NCBI GenBank assembly: GCA_900547165.1
Contig: URFZ01000001.1
Location: 1-64,000, forward strand
Origin: an uncultured Eubacteriales bacterium
Lineage (GTDB): Bacteria; Bacillota; Clostridia; Oscillospirales; UBA644
DNA length: 64,000 nt
Direction: 5' to 3'
In this document: positions 34,361-42,523 of the stretch, one piece after another
Position numbering within the stretch: the first letter of the stretch is position 1
Layout: every line of letters begins with the position of its first letter
Position numbers and translations under genes: made by a program
The notes under the pieces: model-generated
Database searches by the model: none
Told to the model about the DNA's origin: nothing
What the model saw: the letters and a program-made list of their open reading frames with translations, nothing else

Positions 34361-35398
34361 ATGATAATCGACACTTTTTTATCTGCAAACACAACGAAAG
34401 GCTTCGTATCGCTTTACGGAGACTTTCTGAAAGGGAAAAAGCAGTATATCATCAAGGGCGGTCCGGGGACGGGCAAAAGCACTTTGATGAAAAACATCGG
34501 CGCGTATGCGGAAAACGAGGGTGAAGACGTCGAATATATCCGTTGTTCGTCCGACCCCGATTCACTTGACGGAGTGTGGCTGAAAAAGCACAATGTCGCG
34601 GTATGCGACGGCACGGCACCGCACGTTCTCGAGCCTGAAAACGTAGGCTGTCTAGGCGGAATAATCAACATCACGGACTGTTGGGACGAAAAAGCGCTGA
34701 CGGAAGCAACGGAAGAAATACTTCTCATAAAAGACAAAACCGCAAAAGCATACAGAAGCGCATACGGATACCTCGAAGCCGCGGGCAAAATACTTGATAC
34801 GACATTTGCGGACGCAACGGAAAAAGAGGAAAGACGAATAAGGGGAACGGCGGAAGATTTTTGCGGGACGTTCCTGAAAAAAAAGAAGAAAAACTGCGAA
34901 CCGATATTTGAAAAGCGCTTTCTGTCAACTTTTTCATATAAAGGCGCAACCGCGTTTTACGAAACGTTCGAAACACTTGCCGATAAAATTTATACTTTGC
35001 CCTATGCCTGCGGAGCGGCAAACCTTGCGATAGCGCGGATAGCGGAAGAAGCGAATAACAAACTCTATCCCGTCACGGTATTTGCAGATCCTCTTTTGCC
35101 GCAGACGGTAATGGGCGCGGTCTTTCCGACGGAAAAATTGGCTGTGCTTGCGCTCAGTCCCACATTCGAAGCGGCGGAAACAAAAGAGTTTGCCCCGTTC
35201 CGAGGTTCGACGCTGACGGACATAACGGACGGTGCGGCAGACGGCGCGTGCGGGATCTTGTTTGAACAGGCAACGGATAAATTAAAGAACGCAAAGGCGC
35301 ACCATGACGCGCTTGAAAGAATATTTATTAAAAATATGGATTTTGAAAAAGTCGGAAGGATCACGGCATCTTTGATGACGAGGATATTTTCCGAATAA
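34361..35398 (+). CDS. P-loop ATPase, PRK06851-like, function unknown
   Basis: 345 residues. The N-terminus FLSANTTKGFVSLYGDFLKG leads to a Walker A motif KGGPGTGKSTLMKNIG (about 32-47). CSSDPDSLDGVW and DGTAPHVLEPENVG follow, a combination typical of a conserved Firmicutes family without known function. A second half repeats a looser version (NLAIARIAEE..YPVTVFADPLLPQTV). No substrate is known. The start is at the ATG preceded by GGAGG; the frame stays open 10 codons upstream. It probably belongs to a run with the two coiled-coil proteins and the following tRNA-modification gene. Confidence 0.75.
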   Translation: MIIDTFLSANTTKGFVSLYGDFLKGKKQYIIKGGPGTGKSTLMKNIGAYAENEGEDVEYIRCSSDPDSLDGVWLKKHNVAVCDGTAPHVLEPENVGCLGGIINITDCWDEKALTEATEEILLIKDKTAKAYRSAYGYLEAAGKILDTTFADATEKEERRIRGTAEDFCGTFLKKKKKNCEPIFEKRFLSTFSYKGATAFYETFETLADKIYTLPYACGAANLAIARIAEEANNKLYPVTVFADPLLPQTVMGAVFPTEKLAVLALSPTFEAAETKEFAPFRGSTLTDITDGAADGACGILFEQATDKLKNAKAHHDALERIFIKNMDFEKVGRITASLMTRIFSE

Positions 35399-35413
35399 CG
35401 GAGACGAACGAGA

Positions 35414-36445
35414 TTGATATACAAAGCAACGGAAGAAAACATAGCAAAAGCGGGAAAAATATTGAGAAACGGCGGCGTCGTCGCAATTCCGACGGAAACG
35501 GTATACGGGCTTGCGGCGAACGCGCTTGACGAAAAGGCTGTTGCAAAAATATTCGCGGCAAAGGGCAGACCCGCAGACAACCCGCTCATCGTGCATATAA
35601 CCGACGCAAAAGATATTGAAAAATACGCATATCCGAACGAAAAAGCGGCGGCACTCGCAAAAAAGTTCTGGCCCGGACCTTTGACGATGATACTTCCGAA
35701 AAAGGACTGCATCCCCGATATTGTCAGCGCAGGACTTGACACCGTGGCTATACGCTGCCCGTCCCACCCCGTGGCAAGAGCGATAATAAATGCGGCGGAA
35801 GTTCCCCTTGCGGCGCCGAGCGCCAACATCAGCGGAAAGCCGAGCGCAACGACGGCAAAACACGTTTTGAAAGATTTCGGAGAAAATATTGACGCTGTCA
35901 TAGACGGCGGAACGTGTGACTGCGGAGTGGAATCAACGGTTGTGACCGTGGCGACCGAGCCGCCCGTGCTGTTGAGACCCGGATTTGTAACACCGGAACA
36001 ATTGCGCGAAATATTGCCTGACTTAAAAATCGCGGAAGCCGTTACAAAAGAATTGCCAGCAGGAGCAAAAGTGCTGTCCCCCGGAATGAAGCACAAGCAT
36101 TATGCCCCGAAAGCGGAAGCATACGCGGTGCTCGGAAGTCCGGAAAAAGCGACGAGGTTTATTCTCAACCGTATTTCAAAAGATAAACGAACGGCGGTTA
36201 TATGCTTCGACGGAGAAGAAAAAGCGTTCAAAGACGTTTCCGAAGTATTTCCCTACGGTGCAGCGGACGACAGCGAACGGCAGGCGGCGAAACTTTTCGA
36301 TCTGCTCCGCGAACTTGACGACGACGGCATTGAAGAAGTTTATATCAGAGCGGGAAAAACATCGGGTGTCGGACTTGCGGTTTACAACAGGCTTATAAGA
36401 GCGTGTGAATTCAGAATATTCGACGCTGACGGAGAAAACCGATGA
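35414..36445 (+). CDS. L-threonylcarbamoyladenylate synthase (Sua5/YwlC type)
   Basis: Makes threonylcarbamoyl-AMP from threonine, bicarbonate and ATP for t6A37 of ANN-decoding tRNAs. The N-terminal YrdC domain (about 1-200) shows IPTETVYGLAANA, KIFAAKGRPADNPLIVH, FWPGPLTMIL and PSANISGKPSAT. The C-terminal Sua5 domain (about 230-343) makes it the long form; SPGMKHKHYAP is the linker motif. It starts at TTG, 13 bases after GGAGA. coaE overlaps its end by 4 bases, so translation is coupled. Confidence 0.95.
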   Translation: MIYKATEENIAKAGKILRNGGVVAIPTETVYGLAANALDEKAVAKIFAAKGRPADNPLIVHITDAKDIEKYAYPNEKAAALAKKFWPGPLTMILPKKDCIPDIVSAGLDTVAIRCPSHPVARAIINAAEVPLAAPSANISGKPSATTAKHVLKDFGENIDAVIDGGTCDCGVESTVVTVATEPPVLLRPGFVTPEQLREILPDLKIAEAVTKELPAGAKVLSPGMKHKHYAPKAEAYAVLGSPEKATRFILNRISKDKRTAVICFDGEEKAFKDVSEVFPYGAADDSERQAAKLFDLLRELDDDGIEEVYIRAGKTSGVGLAVYNRLIRACEFRIFDADGENR

Positions 36446-37047
36446 TTACGATAGGTTTGACGGGACAGACCGGAGCGGGCAAATCGACTTTTGCCGATTA
36501 TCTGCGCAGAAAATACGGTTTTGTCCACATAGACACGGACAAGATCTCACGCGAAGTTATAAAAACAAAGACCGCGGAACTTGCCGCAATGTTCGGAAGC
36601 GAAGTGCTGAACCCCGACGGAACGCCGAACAGAAAGATGATTGCAAAAAGGGCGTTTTCATCAAAGGAGAACACGGACGCGCTGAACCGAATAATGCACC
36701 CCGCAATTATGCAAACGGTTGAAAAGATGATTTCCGATGCAGAGAAAAACGGAGCGGTGGGCGCAATCGTGGACGGAGCGGCTCTTATTGAAAGCGGCTC
36801 GATAAAGACGTTTGACACATCGGTTTGCGTCGTTGCAGACAGAGAGGTCCGCAAGCGCAGAATAATCGAACGGGACAACCTTTCCGAGGAAGATGCGGAA
36901 ACGCGGTTAAACGGTCAGAAAGACGACTCTTTTTATATATCCAACACGGAGCATAAAACAGTCAACAACAGTCTTGCCGAACTTGAAAAACAGGCAGACG
37001 AGCTGATGAAGAAATACAATATTTATCCTGTCAAGGAGGAAAAATAA
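36442..37047 (+). CDS. coaE: dephospho-CoA kinase
   Basis: Last step of CoA synthesis: phosphorylates the 3'-OH of dephospho-CoA. The 201 residues are typical. The P-loop GLTGQTGAGKSTFADYL is at the start, followed by the DTDK substrate motif, HPAIMQ and a lid region with RIIERDNLSEEDAETRL. The gene begins in an ATGA overlap with the upstream Sua5-type gene, and the M18 peptidase gene follows 1 base after its stop. Confidence 0.95.
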   Translation: MITIGLTGQTGAGKSTFADYLRRKYGFVHIDTDKISREVIKTKTAELAAMFGSEVLNPDGTPNRKMIAKRAFSSKENTDALNRIMHPAIMQTVEKMISDAEKNGAVGAIVDGAALIESGSIKTFDTSVCVVADREVRKRRIIERDNLSEEDAETRLNGQKDDSFYISNTEHKTVNNSLAELEKQADELMKKYNIYPVKEEK

Positions 37048-37048
37048 A

Positions 37049-38419
37049 ATGAGTGAACTCAGTTTCAAACAAAAAGAAACGTTCTCTTCCATGAGTGAAG
37101 AAGAACTGATTGCGGCGCAGAGATTTTGCGAAGATTACAAAAAATTTCTCGACGCTTCGAAAATCGAATACTACGGCGTGAAAAATGCCGTTGCGGAGGC
37201 TGAAAAGGCGGGTTTTGTTCCGTTCGAATACGGCAAAAAGTATTCGGCGGGAGACAAGATATATCACGTCCAGAAAGGTCATGCCGCGATTTTTGCAACG
37301 ATAGGCAGAGCACCTTTTGAAGAAGGTTTCAACCTTGTTGCGGCGCACGTTGACTGCCCCAGACTTGACCTCAAACTCAGCCCGCTTTACGAGGACGGCG
37401 GTCTTTGCCTGTTGAAAACCCATTATTACGGCGGAATCCTCAAATACCAATGGGTAACAAATCCGCTTATGCTTATAGGCGCAGTCTACAAAAAGGACGG
37501 TTCCGTTGTCGAGATAAACATCGGCGGAGATGACAGCGACCCCGTTTTCTGCATTTCGGACTTGCTTCCGCATCTCGGAAAAGATCAGGCGGGCAAAAAA
37601 CTTTCGGAAGCGTTCACGGGTGAAGACCTGAACATCATCGCGGGTTCACGTCCCGACGCGGAAGAAGAAAAAGATAAGATAAAGACCACGGTGCTTAAAC
37701 TTCTCAACGAGAAATACGGTATAAACGAGGAAGACCTGCTGACCGCAGAAATTTCCGCGGTTCCCGCAGGAAAGGCAAGAGACCTCGGTCTTGACAGAAG
37801 CATGATACTTGCGTTCGGACACGACGACAGAGTTTGTGCATATCCCGCATTCAAGGCGCTGCTTGACGCGGGCGTTCCCAACAAAACGGCGGTTTGCGTT
37901 TTTGCGGACAGAGAAGAAGTCGGCAGTATGGGCGTTACGGGTCTCCGCAGCGATTATCTGAAAAACTTTATCGAAGAACTCTGTGTAAACGCTTCGCAGA
38001 ATGTCAGAAAAGCACTTGCGAACTCTGCGGCTATATCCTCAGACGTAACGGCGGCGTTCGACCCCGATTTCGCTTCGGCTTTCGAGAAGAACAACACCGC
38101 ATACCTGAACAAGGGCTGTGCAATATGCAAATTCACGGGCGCAAGAGGTAAGTCGGGTTCTTCCGAAGCTTCGGCGAGATTTATCGCAAAACTTTGCGCG
38201 ATATTCGATAAAAACGATGTTGTTTATCAGTTCGGTGAACTCGGAAAAGTTGACCAGGGCGGCGGTGGAACTGTTGCACAGTTCTTGGCGGACAAAGACA
38301 TCGAAAACGTCGATATCGGAGTTCCCCTGCTCTCAATGCACGCACCTTACGAAATCGCGGCGAAGAACGACATCTATATGATGTACAAATCTTCTCTCGT
38401 ATTCTACAAAGAGTTTTAA
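37049..38419 (+). CDS. M18 family aminopeptidase
   Basis: Cytoplasmic zinc aminopeptidase of the aspartyl aminopeptidase family, 456 residues. Metal ligands and catalytic residues appear in AAHVDCPRLDLKL, ADREEVGSMG and HAPYEIAAKND. Close relatives in Clostridia are annotated apeB/M18; they trim acidic N-terminal residues. AAGGAGG lies 9 bases before the ATG. It is the last gene of the run starting near proS, with a strong terminator behind it. Confidence 0.94.
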   Translation: MSELSFKQKETFSSMSEEELIAAQRFCEDYKKFLDASKIEYYGVKNAVAEAEKAGFVPFEYGKKYSAGDKIYHVQKGHAAIFATIGRAPFEEGFNLVAAHVDCPRLDLKLSPLYEDGGLCLLKTHYYGGILKYQWVTNPLMLIGAVYKKDGSVVEINIGGDDSDPVFCISDLLPHLGKDQAGKKLSEAFTGEDLNIIAGSRPDAEEEKDKIKTTVLKLLNEKYGINEEDLLTAEISAVPAGKARDLGLDRSMILAFGHDDRVCAYPAFKALLDAGVPNKTAVCVFADREEVGSMGVTGLRSDYLKNFIEELCVNASQNVRKALANSAAISSDVTAAFDPDFASAFEKNNTAYLNKGCAICKFTGARGKSGSSEASARFIAKLCAIFDKNDVVYQFGELGKVDQGGGGTVAQFLADKDIENVDIGVPLLSMHAPYEIAAKNDIYMMYKSSLVFYKEF

Positions 38420-38435
38420 TTTTATAAGAAAAAAG

Positions 38436-38474
38436 CACAGAGGCAACACGGTTTTCGTGTTGCCTCTGTTTTTT
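38436..38474 (+). terminator. Rho-independent terminator after the M18 gene
   Basis: ACAGAGGCAACACG and CGTGTTGCCTCTGT form a perfect 14-bp stem followed by TTTTTT. Confidence 0.92.
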
Positions 38475-38702
38475 GGTGGCTGTTAAAAAAGTCCAGACCG
38501 CAAAAAAAGCTGAAAAATACAAAAAAAGCAATGGTCTAAAAGATAAGCAGAATAACTCAAAACAACAAATTTTGTACTTTTTTCATTAAACCGGGAGAAT
38601 ATGCCTTTTTTGCTACGGGCGAATCTCACCTCTCGACGTACCTATGTACGCCTTCGGATTCGATTCCCCCATTCTGAACATCTTTTCCTATCCCCCAACT
38701 GC
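38475..38702. other. intergenic structured repeat-like sequence
   Basis: No gene is found. The part at 38620-38662 has nested inverted repeats: CGAATC with GATTCG outside and CGTAC-CTAT-GTACG inside. The surrounding sequence is C-rich and unlike the nearby coding regions. It has the look of a dispersed intergenic element, but no second copy lies in this window. Confidence 0.4.
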
Positions 38703-38732
38703 GGCTGTAAAAATTTTGCATTTTTTACAGCC
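38703..38732 (-). terminator. hairpin after uvrC
   Basis: GGCTGTAAAAA and TTTTTACAGCC form an 11-bp stem with T-rich content. It is the first of two near-identical hairpins in this window (the other is at 42464-42498). It probably ends the uvrC transcript. Confidence 0.6.
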
Positions 38733-38748
38733 CCATATATATTCTGTT

Positions 38749-40527
38749 TTATTGTTCAAGCGCAAAGATTATTTTCAGAGCCAGCCCCTCGGTTATTCCG
38801 GGCACGGTCATCAGTTCTTCTTTTGACGCTTTTTTCATTTTTTCCACGGTCTTGAATTTATCGAACAGCGCTTTCACTTTAACTTTTCCGAGACCGCTGA
38901 TTTTAAGCAGTTCGCTTCGTCTTGCCGCCTCGTCGCGCAAAGCGCGGTGATAGCCTATCGCATATTTGTGAACGGATTCCTGCAATCTGCCGCAAAAAGC
39001 AAAAACTTCAGGGTCGTTGCGCAGATCAAGTTCGTGACCGTCGCAAAAAACGATGCTTTTTGTTCTGTGTCGGCTGTCTTTTTTGAAGCCGATAACGTCT
39101 ATATCATAGCCGAAAGAATCGACAACGGCTTTTACCGCATGGATCTGACCGAGACCGCCGTCGCAGACGATTATCTTCGGCAAAGGTGAGAATTTCTCGT
39201 CTCCGTCCGCAAAATGACGCAGGCGGCGTTCCACGGCTTCACTCATAAATGCGGTATCATCGGTGTTTCCGAAAGATTTTCCGACCTTATAACGGCGATA
39301 TTTGTCCGAAACCAATATACCGTCTATGCAGGTCACCTGACCGCAAACAGCGTCCGTTCCGAGCATTTGGCTGACGTCGTATATCTCCATGAACGAAGCG
39401 TCTTTGAGCGATGTAAAATTGCAGAAAGCGTCGAGATTGCGCTGCGCTTTCATAGTTCTGCCCTCGTATTGGAGCATTCTCTCCCCCGCATTTTTGAATG
39501 CGCTTTCCAAAAGTTCTTTGTCCTGCTTCATCGTCGGCAGTTTGACTTTGTTTTTAAGCCATTCGTTTATAAGAGGAAGCCATTCGTATTCCACGTCGAT
39601 ATAAATTCCGTTCGGCGGATTTTCGTCGTCAGAATAAAAACGTTCGATGTATTCGCGCAAAAGAGAATCGGAAAAAGGCTCGTCAAAAATATCGCTGCGT
39701 TCTCCTATAATATATCCGTTTCTTATGCGCAACATAAATATACAGGTCTTTTTATCGTTTGAACGATAACCGATATAGTCGGCATGACGGTTCGTAACGG
39801 ACACCGCACGCTGACGTTCGGCAATCTCCGAAAGAGCGGCAGCGCTGTCGCGCAAAACGGCGGCGCGTTCAAAATCAAGATTCTCTGCGGCTTTTTCCAT
39901 ATCCGAAACGACTTTTTCGCGTATAGTATCAACGTTTCCGTTCAGGACGGCACAGACCTTTTCGCTGAGTTCTTCGAGTTTTTCTTCGTCCACCCGGTTC
40001 TCACAATATCCGAGACAACGCCCGATATGATAATTAAGGCATATCTTTTTACGTCTGGTTTTTGCGGAACAGTCGGGCAATGCGAACGCCTTTGAAATAA
40101 GGCGAACGACCATATTGCATTTCTGACGCGACAAAAACGGACCGAAATATTTTCCTTTTGAATTTTTGAAACGTTCGGTCGTCAAAACGGGAAAGCCCTT
40201 ATCTATATAAAATCTGATGAACGGGTATCCGTTACCGTTTTTCAATGCGATATTGTAAAGCGGGACGTATCGTTTTATCAGACTGCACTCCGTTAAAAGA
40301 GCATCAAGTTCGCTCGCGCATATTATAACATCGAAGCGGTCAACGCGTGAGACCATCTGCCGAGTTTTTTCCGTATGCTCCCCGTTGCGGAAATAACTGA
40401 CGACGCGATTTTTGAGTATCTTCGCTTTTCCGACGTAAATGACCGTGCCGTTTACATCTTTCATCATGTAAACGCCGGGTTTCATCGGCAGTTCATTCGC
40501 CTTTTTGAGCAGCTCGCTTTTTGTCAT
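38749..40527 (-). CDS. uvrC: excinuclease ABC subunit C
   Basis: Nucleotide excision repair nuclease that makes both incisions beside a lesion bound by UvrAB. 592 residues. Order: GIY-YIG domain (KPGVYMMKDVNGTVIYVGKAK, about 16-36), a Cys-containing linker, UVR motif (about 200-235, EKAAENLDFERAAVLRD), RNase H-like domain (VCDGGLGQIHAVKAV with catalytic Asp), and a C-terminal double helix-hairpin-helix (ISGLGKVKVKALF, VPGITEGLA). GGAGG lies before the ATG. It is monocistronic. Confidence 0.97.
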   Translation of the reverse strand: MTKSELLKKANELPMKPGVYMMKDVNGTVIYVGKAKILKNRVVSYFRNGEHTEKTRQMVSRVDRFDVIICASELDALLTECSLIKRYVPLYNIALKNGNGYPFIRFYIDKGFPVLTTERFKNSKGKYFGPFLSRQKCNMVVRLISKAFALPDCSAKTRRKKICLNYHIGRCLGYCENRVDEEKLEELSEKVCAVLNGNVDTIREKVVSDMEKAAENLDFERAAVLRDSAAALSEIAERQRAVSVTNRHADYIGYRSNDKKTCIFMLRIRNGYIIGERSDIFDEPFSDSLLREYIERFYSDDENPPNGIYIDVEYEWLPLINEWLKNKVKLPTMKQDKELLESAFKNAGERMLQYEGRTMKAQRNLDAFCNFTSLKDASFMEIYDVSQMLGTDAVCGQVTCIDGILVSDKYRRYKVGKSFGNTDDTAFMSEAVERRLRHFADGDEKFSPLPKIIVCDGGLGQIHAVKAVVDSFGYDIDVIGFKKDSRHRTKSIVFCDGHELDLRNDPEVFAFCGRLQESVHKYAIGYHRALRDEAARRSELLKISGLGKVKVKALFDKFKTVEKMKKASKEELMTVPGITEGLALKIIFALEQ

Positions 40528-40645
40528 ATCGCGCCTCCGTTCCCGTTATTTTTCCCGAAAAGAACAAAAATAGTCAATAACCGAAATTCAAAACTCCGGT
40601 CATTCACTATTTTTATATCCTATTTAATTTGAAAGCCGCAGATCA

Positions 40646-40915
40646 TCAGGTGCGGTCTTCGATACCGCCGTTAAGAAGCTCGGTCAATCCTTCGATAGCT
40701 TCGGTCTCGTCAACGCCGTCAGCGATTATGTCAATAACGGTATCCTTGGTTATAGCCATGGAAAGGATTCCGAGAAGGCTCTTAGCATTCTGCCTGCAAT
40801 CGCCTTTTTCTACCCAAATATTGCACTGATATTCGTTTGCTTTTTGAATGAAGAAAGTTGCGGGTCTTGCATGAAGTCCCACCGCATTGGTAACTTTTAC
40901 CGTTTTAGATGTCAT
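40646..40915 (-). CDS. HPr family phosphocarrier protein
   Basis: 89-residue phosphocarrier of the PTS sugar uptake system and carbon catabolite control. The phosphorylation site His15 in GLHARPA and the regulatory Ser46 in NAKSLLGI are both present, so it is HPr-like rather than Crh-like, which lacks the histidine. Three in-frame ATGs lie close together. The one giving MTSKTVKV places His and Ser at the standard positions, with GAGGAGAG 10 bases upstream. No EI or PTS transporter gene is adjacent. Confidence 0.93.
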   Translation of the reverse strand: MTSKTVKVTNAVGLHARPATFFIQKANEYQCNIWVEKGDCRQNAKSLLGILSMAITKDTVIDIIADGVDETEAIEGLTELLNGGIEDRT

Positions 40916-40969
40916 AAACATTCTCTCCTCTTTGCGCAGATATACAAACATCCGCGTTTTTACAATGTT

Positions 40970-40998
40970 ATTTTACCATACGCACAAAAAAACTTCAA
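40970..40998 (-). promoter_or_regulatory. promoter of the HPr gene
   Basis: On the minus strand TTGAAG (40993-40998), 17-base spacer, TAAAAT (40970-40975). Confidence 0.75.
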
Positions 40999-41228
40999 CC
41001 CATAAATACAACAAAAAGCACATATCAAATTTATAATTTTAGGTTAAATATAACAAAATACAAATAATTCTTGACAAAGCGCGGCAACATTGTCTTTATC
41101 TGTATCGGCTGGCGTTCTTCTCACGGAATACGCCGAACCGACGCGGCAAACATAATATTGAAGCGCGGACTGCCAAAAGCGCATTGACAAAATCAACCAC
41201 GGCACCGCGATTCGAAGAAGGTGAACAA
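40999..41228. other. gap between HPr and spoIVB
   Basis: No gene is seen. TTGACA with a poor -10 (CTTTAT) is at 41071-41099. No clear sporulation sigma-factor promoter could be assigned for spoIVB. Confidence 0.3.
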
Positions 41229-42392
41229 TTGCCAAAATCAAAAACAATGCGACGGATATTTCTGCTGCCGTTGATGATCGCAATGGTCGTTACCTGCGCA
41301 TGGATATATACAGACGCGCAAGTGCCGGAGAACTGCTATGTCACGGCGGGGAAAGAACCGAACATCGAAACGCTTTGTCCGACGACTCTGACGCGCATAG
41401 GAGAGGGACAGAGATACGATATCAAAGTCAACCTCTGCGGCGTCATACCCGTAAAAACGGTCAGTGTGACGGTTCTCGGAACGGAAAAGGTCATTCCCGG
41501 CGGGCAGGTCTTCGGCGTCAAGTTTTATTGCGACGGACTTATCGTGATAAATATTGACGACGGCTCGCCTGCGGCGAAAAGCGGAATATGCGTCGGAGAC
41601 ATCATAACGAAAGTCGACGGCTCAAAAATTTCGCAAAACGAAGAACTTGCGGCGCTTGTTGCTTCCTGTGGGGGAAAAGAACTGACGCTGACTTACACCC
41701 ATGACGGCAAGGAATGCAAAGCGTCTGTTCGACCCACGTTGCGTGACGGGGAGTACAAACTCGGACTTTGGGTGCGTGACAGCGCGGCGGGTCTCGGAAC
41801 AATGACGTTTTACAATCCCTCAAACGGAACTTTCGGGGCGCTCGGACATTCTATATCAGACGCAGACACGGCGCGCCTACTTCCTTTGAGAAAAGGAACA
41901 ATCGTTCCGGCGGCGATAACGGGAATAGTCAAAGGCAACACGGGCAGTCCCGGTCAGCTTTCGGGAACTTTTCTTGACTCATCGGTGTTGGGAAATGTTT
42001 TCAAAAACTGCGACTGCGGTATTTTCGGAACTGTTGACAGCGCAAAGAACTACGACGCCGAACCTGTTGAGATAGGGCTCAGCGGCGACGTCAAAACAGG
42101 CAAAGCGACCATTCGCTGTACGCTTGATTCGACGGGCGTCAAAGAATACGACATCGAGATACTCAAAATCAACCGTGACGAAAATCAGAGGACGAAAAAT
42201 ATGCTGATAAAAGTTACGGATGCGGAGTTGCTCGAAAAAACGGGCGGCATCGTTCAGGGAATGAGCGGAAGCCCGATTATCCAGAACGGCAAACTTATCG
42301 GCGCGGTGACCCACGTTCTTGTCAGCGACCCGAAACAGGGATACGCGGTATTCATCGAAAATATGCTGGCGGAATGTGAACCCGCCGTCTGA
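41229..42392 (+). CDS. spoIVB: SpoIVB serine peptidase (sporulation)
   Basis: Forespore signalling protease. In Bacillus, SpoIVB cleaves SpoIVFA to release the pro-sigma-K processing protease. About 387 residues: N-terminal membrane segment (IFLLPLMIAMVVTCAW), a PDZ domain (about 85-165, DGSPAAKSGICVGDIITKV) and the S55 peptidase domain with GALGHSISD (His), the nucleophile Ser in QGMSGSPIIQNGKLIGAVTHV, and FIENML. The start is uncertain: TTG at 41229 has GAAGGTG upstream, and an ATG lies at 41247. Its presence indicates an endospore former on this side of the window. Confidence 0.95.
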   Translation: MPKSKTMRRIFLLPLMIAMVVTCAWIYTDAQVPENCYVTAGKEPNIETLCPTTLTRIGEGQRYDIKVNLCGVIPVKTVSVTVLGTEKVIPGGQVFGVKFYCDGLIVINIDDGSPAAKSGICVGDIITKVDGSKISQNEELAALVASCGGKELTLTYTHDGKECKASVRPTLRDGEYKLGLWVRDSAAGLGTMTFYNPSNGTFGALGHSISDADTARLLPLRKGTIVPAAITGIVKGNTGSPGQLSGTFLDSSVLGNVFKNCDCGIFGTVDSAKNYDAEPVEIGLSGDVKTGKATIRCTLDSTGVKEYDIEILKINRDENQRTKNMLIKVTDAELLEKTGGIVQGMSGSPIIQNGKLIGAVTHVLVSDPKQGYAVFIENMLAECEPAV

Positions 42393-42463
42393 TTCGATCA
42401 GACAATAACAGTCAACATCAACGCCTGCGAGTTATTTGAAAGATTTCGACGGAAGAAGAAAAC

Positions 42464-42498
42464 GGGGCTGTAAAAAACGCAAGTTTTTTTACAACCCC
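42464..42498. terminator. bidirectional terminator between spoIVB and recG
   Basis: GGGGCTGTAAAAAA and TTTTTTTACAACCCC pair around CGCAAG. It lies between convergent genes and has almost the same sequence as the hairpin at 38703-38732 read on the other strand. Confidence 0.65.
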
Positions 42499-42523
42499 GC
42501 ACATATAATAAATTAAAAAATGT

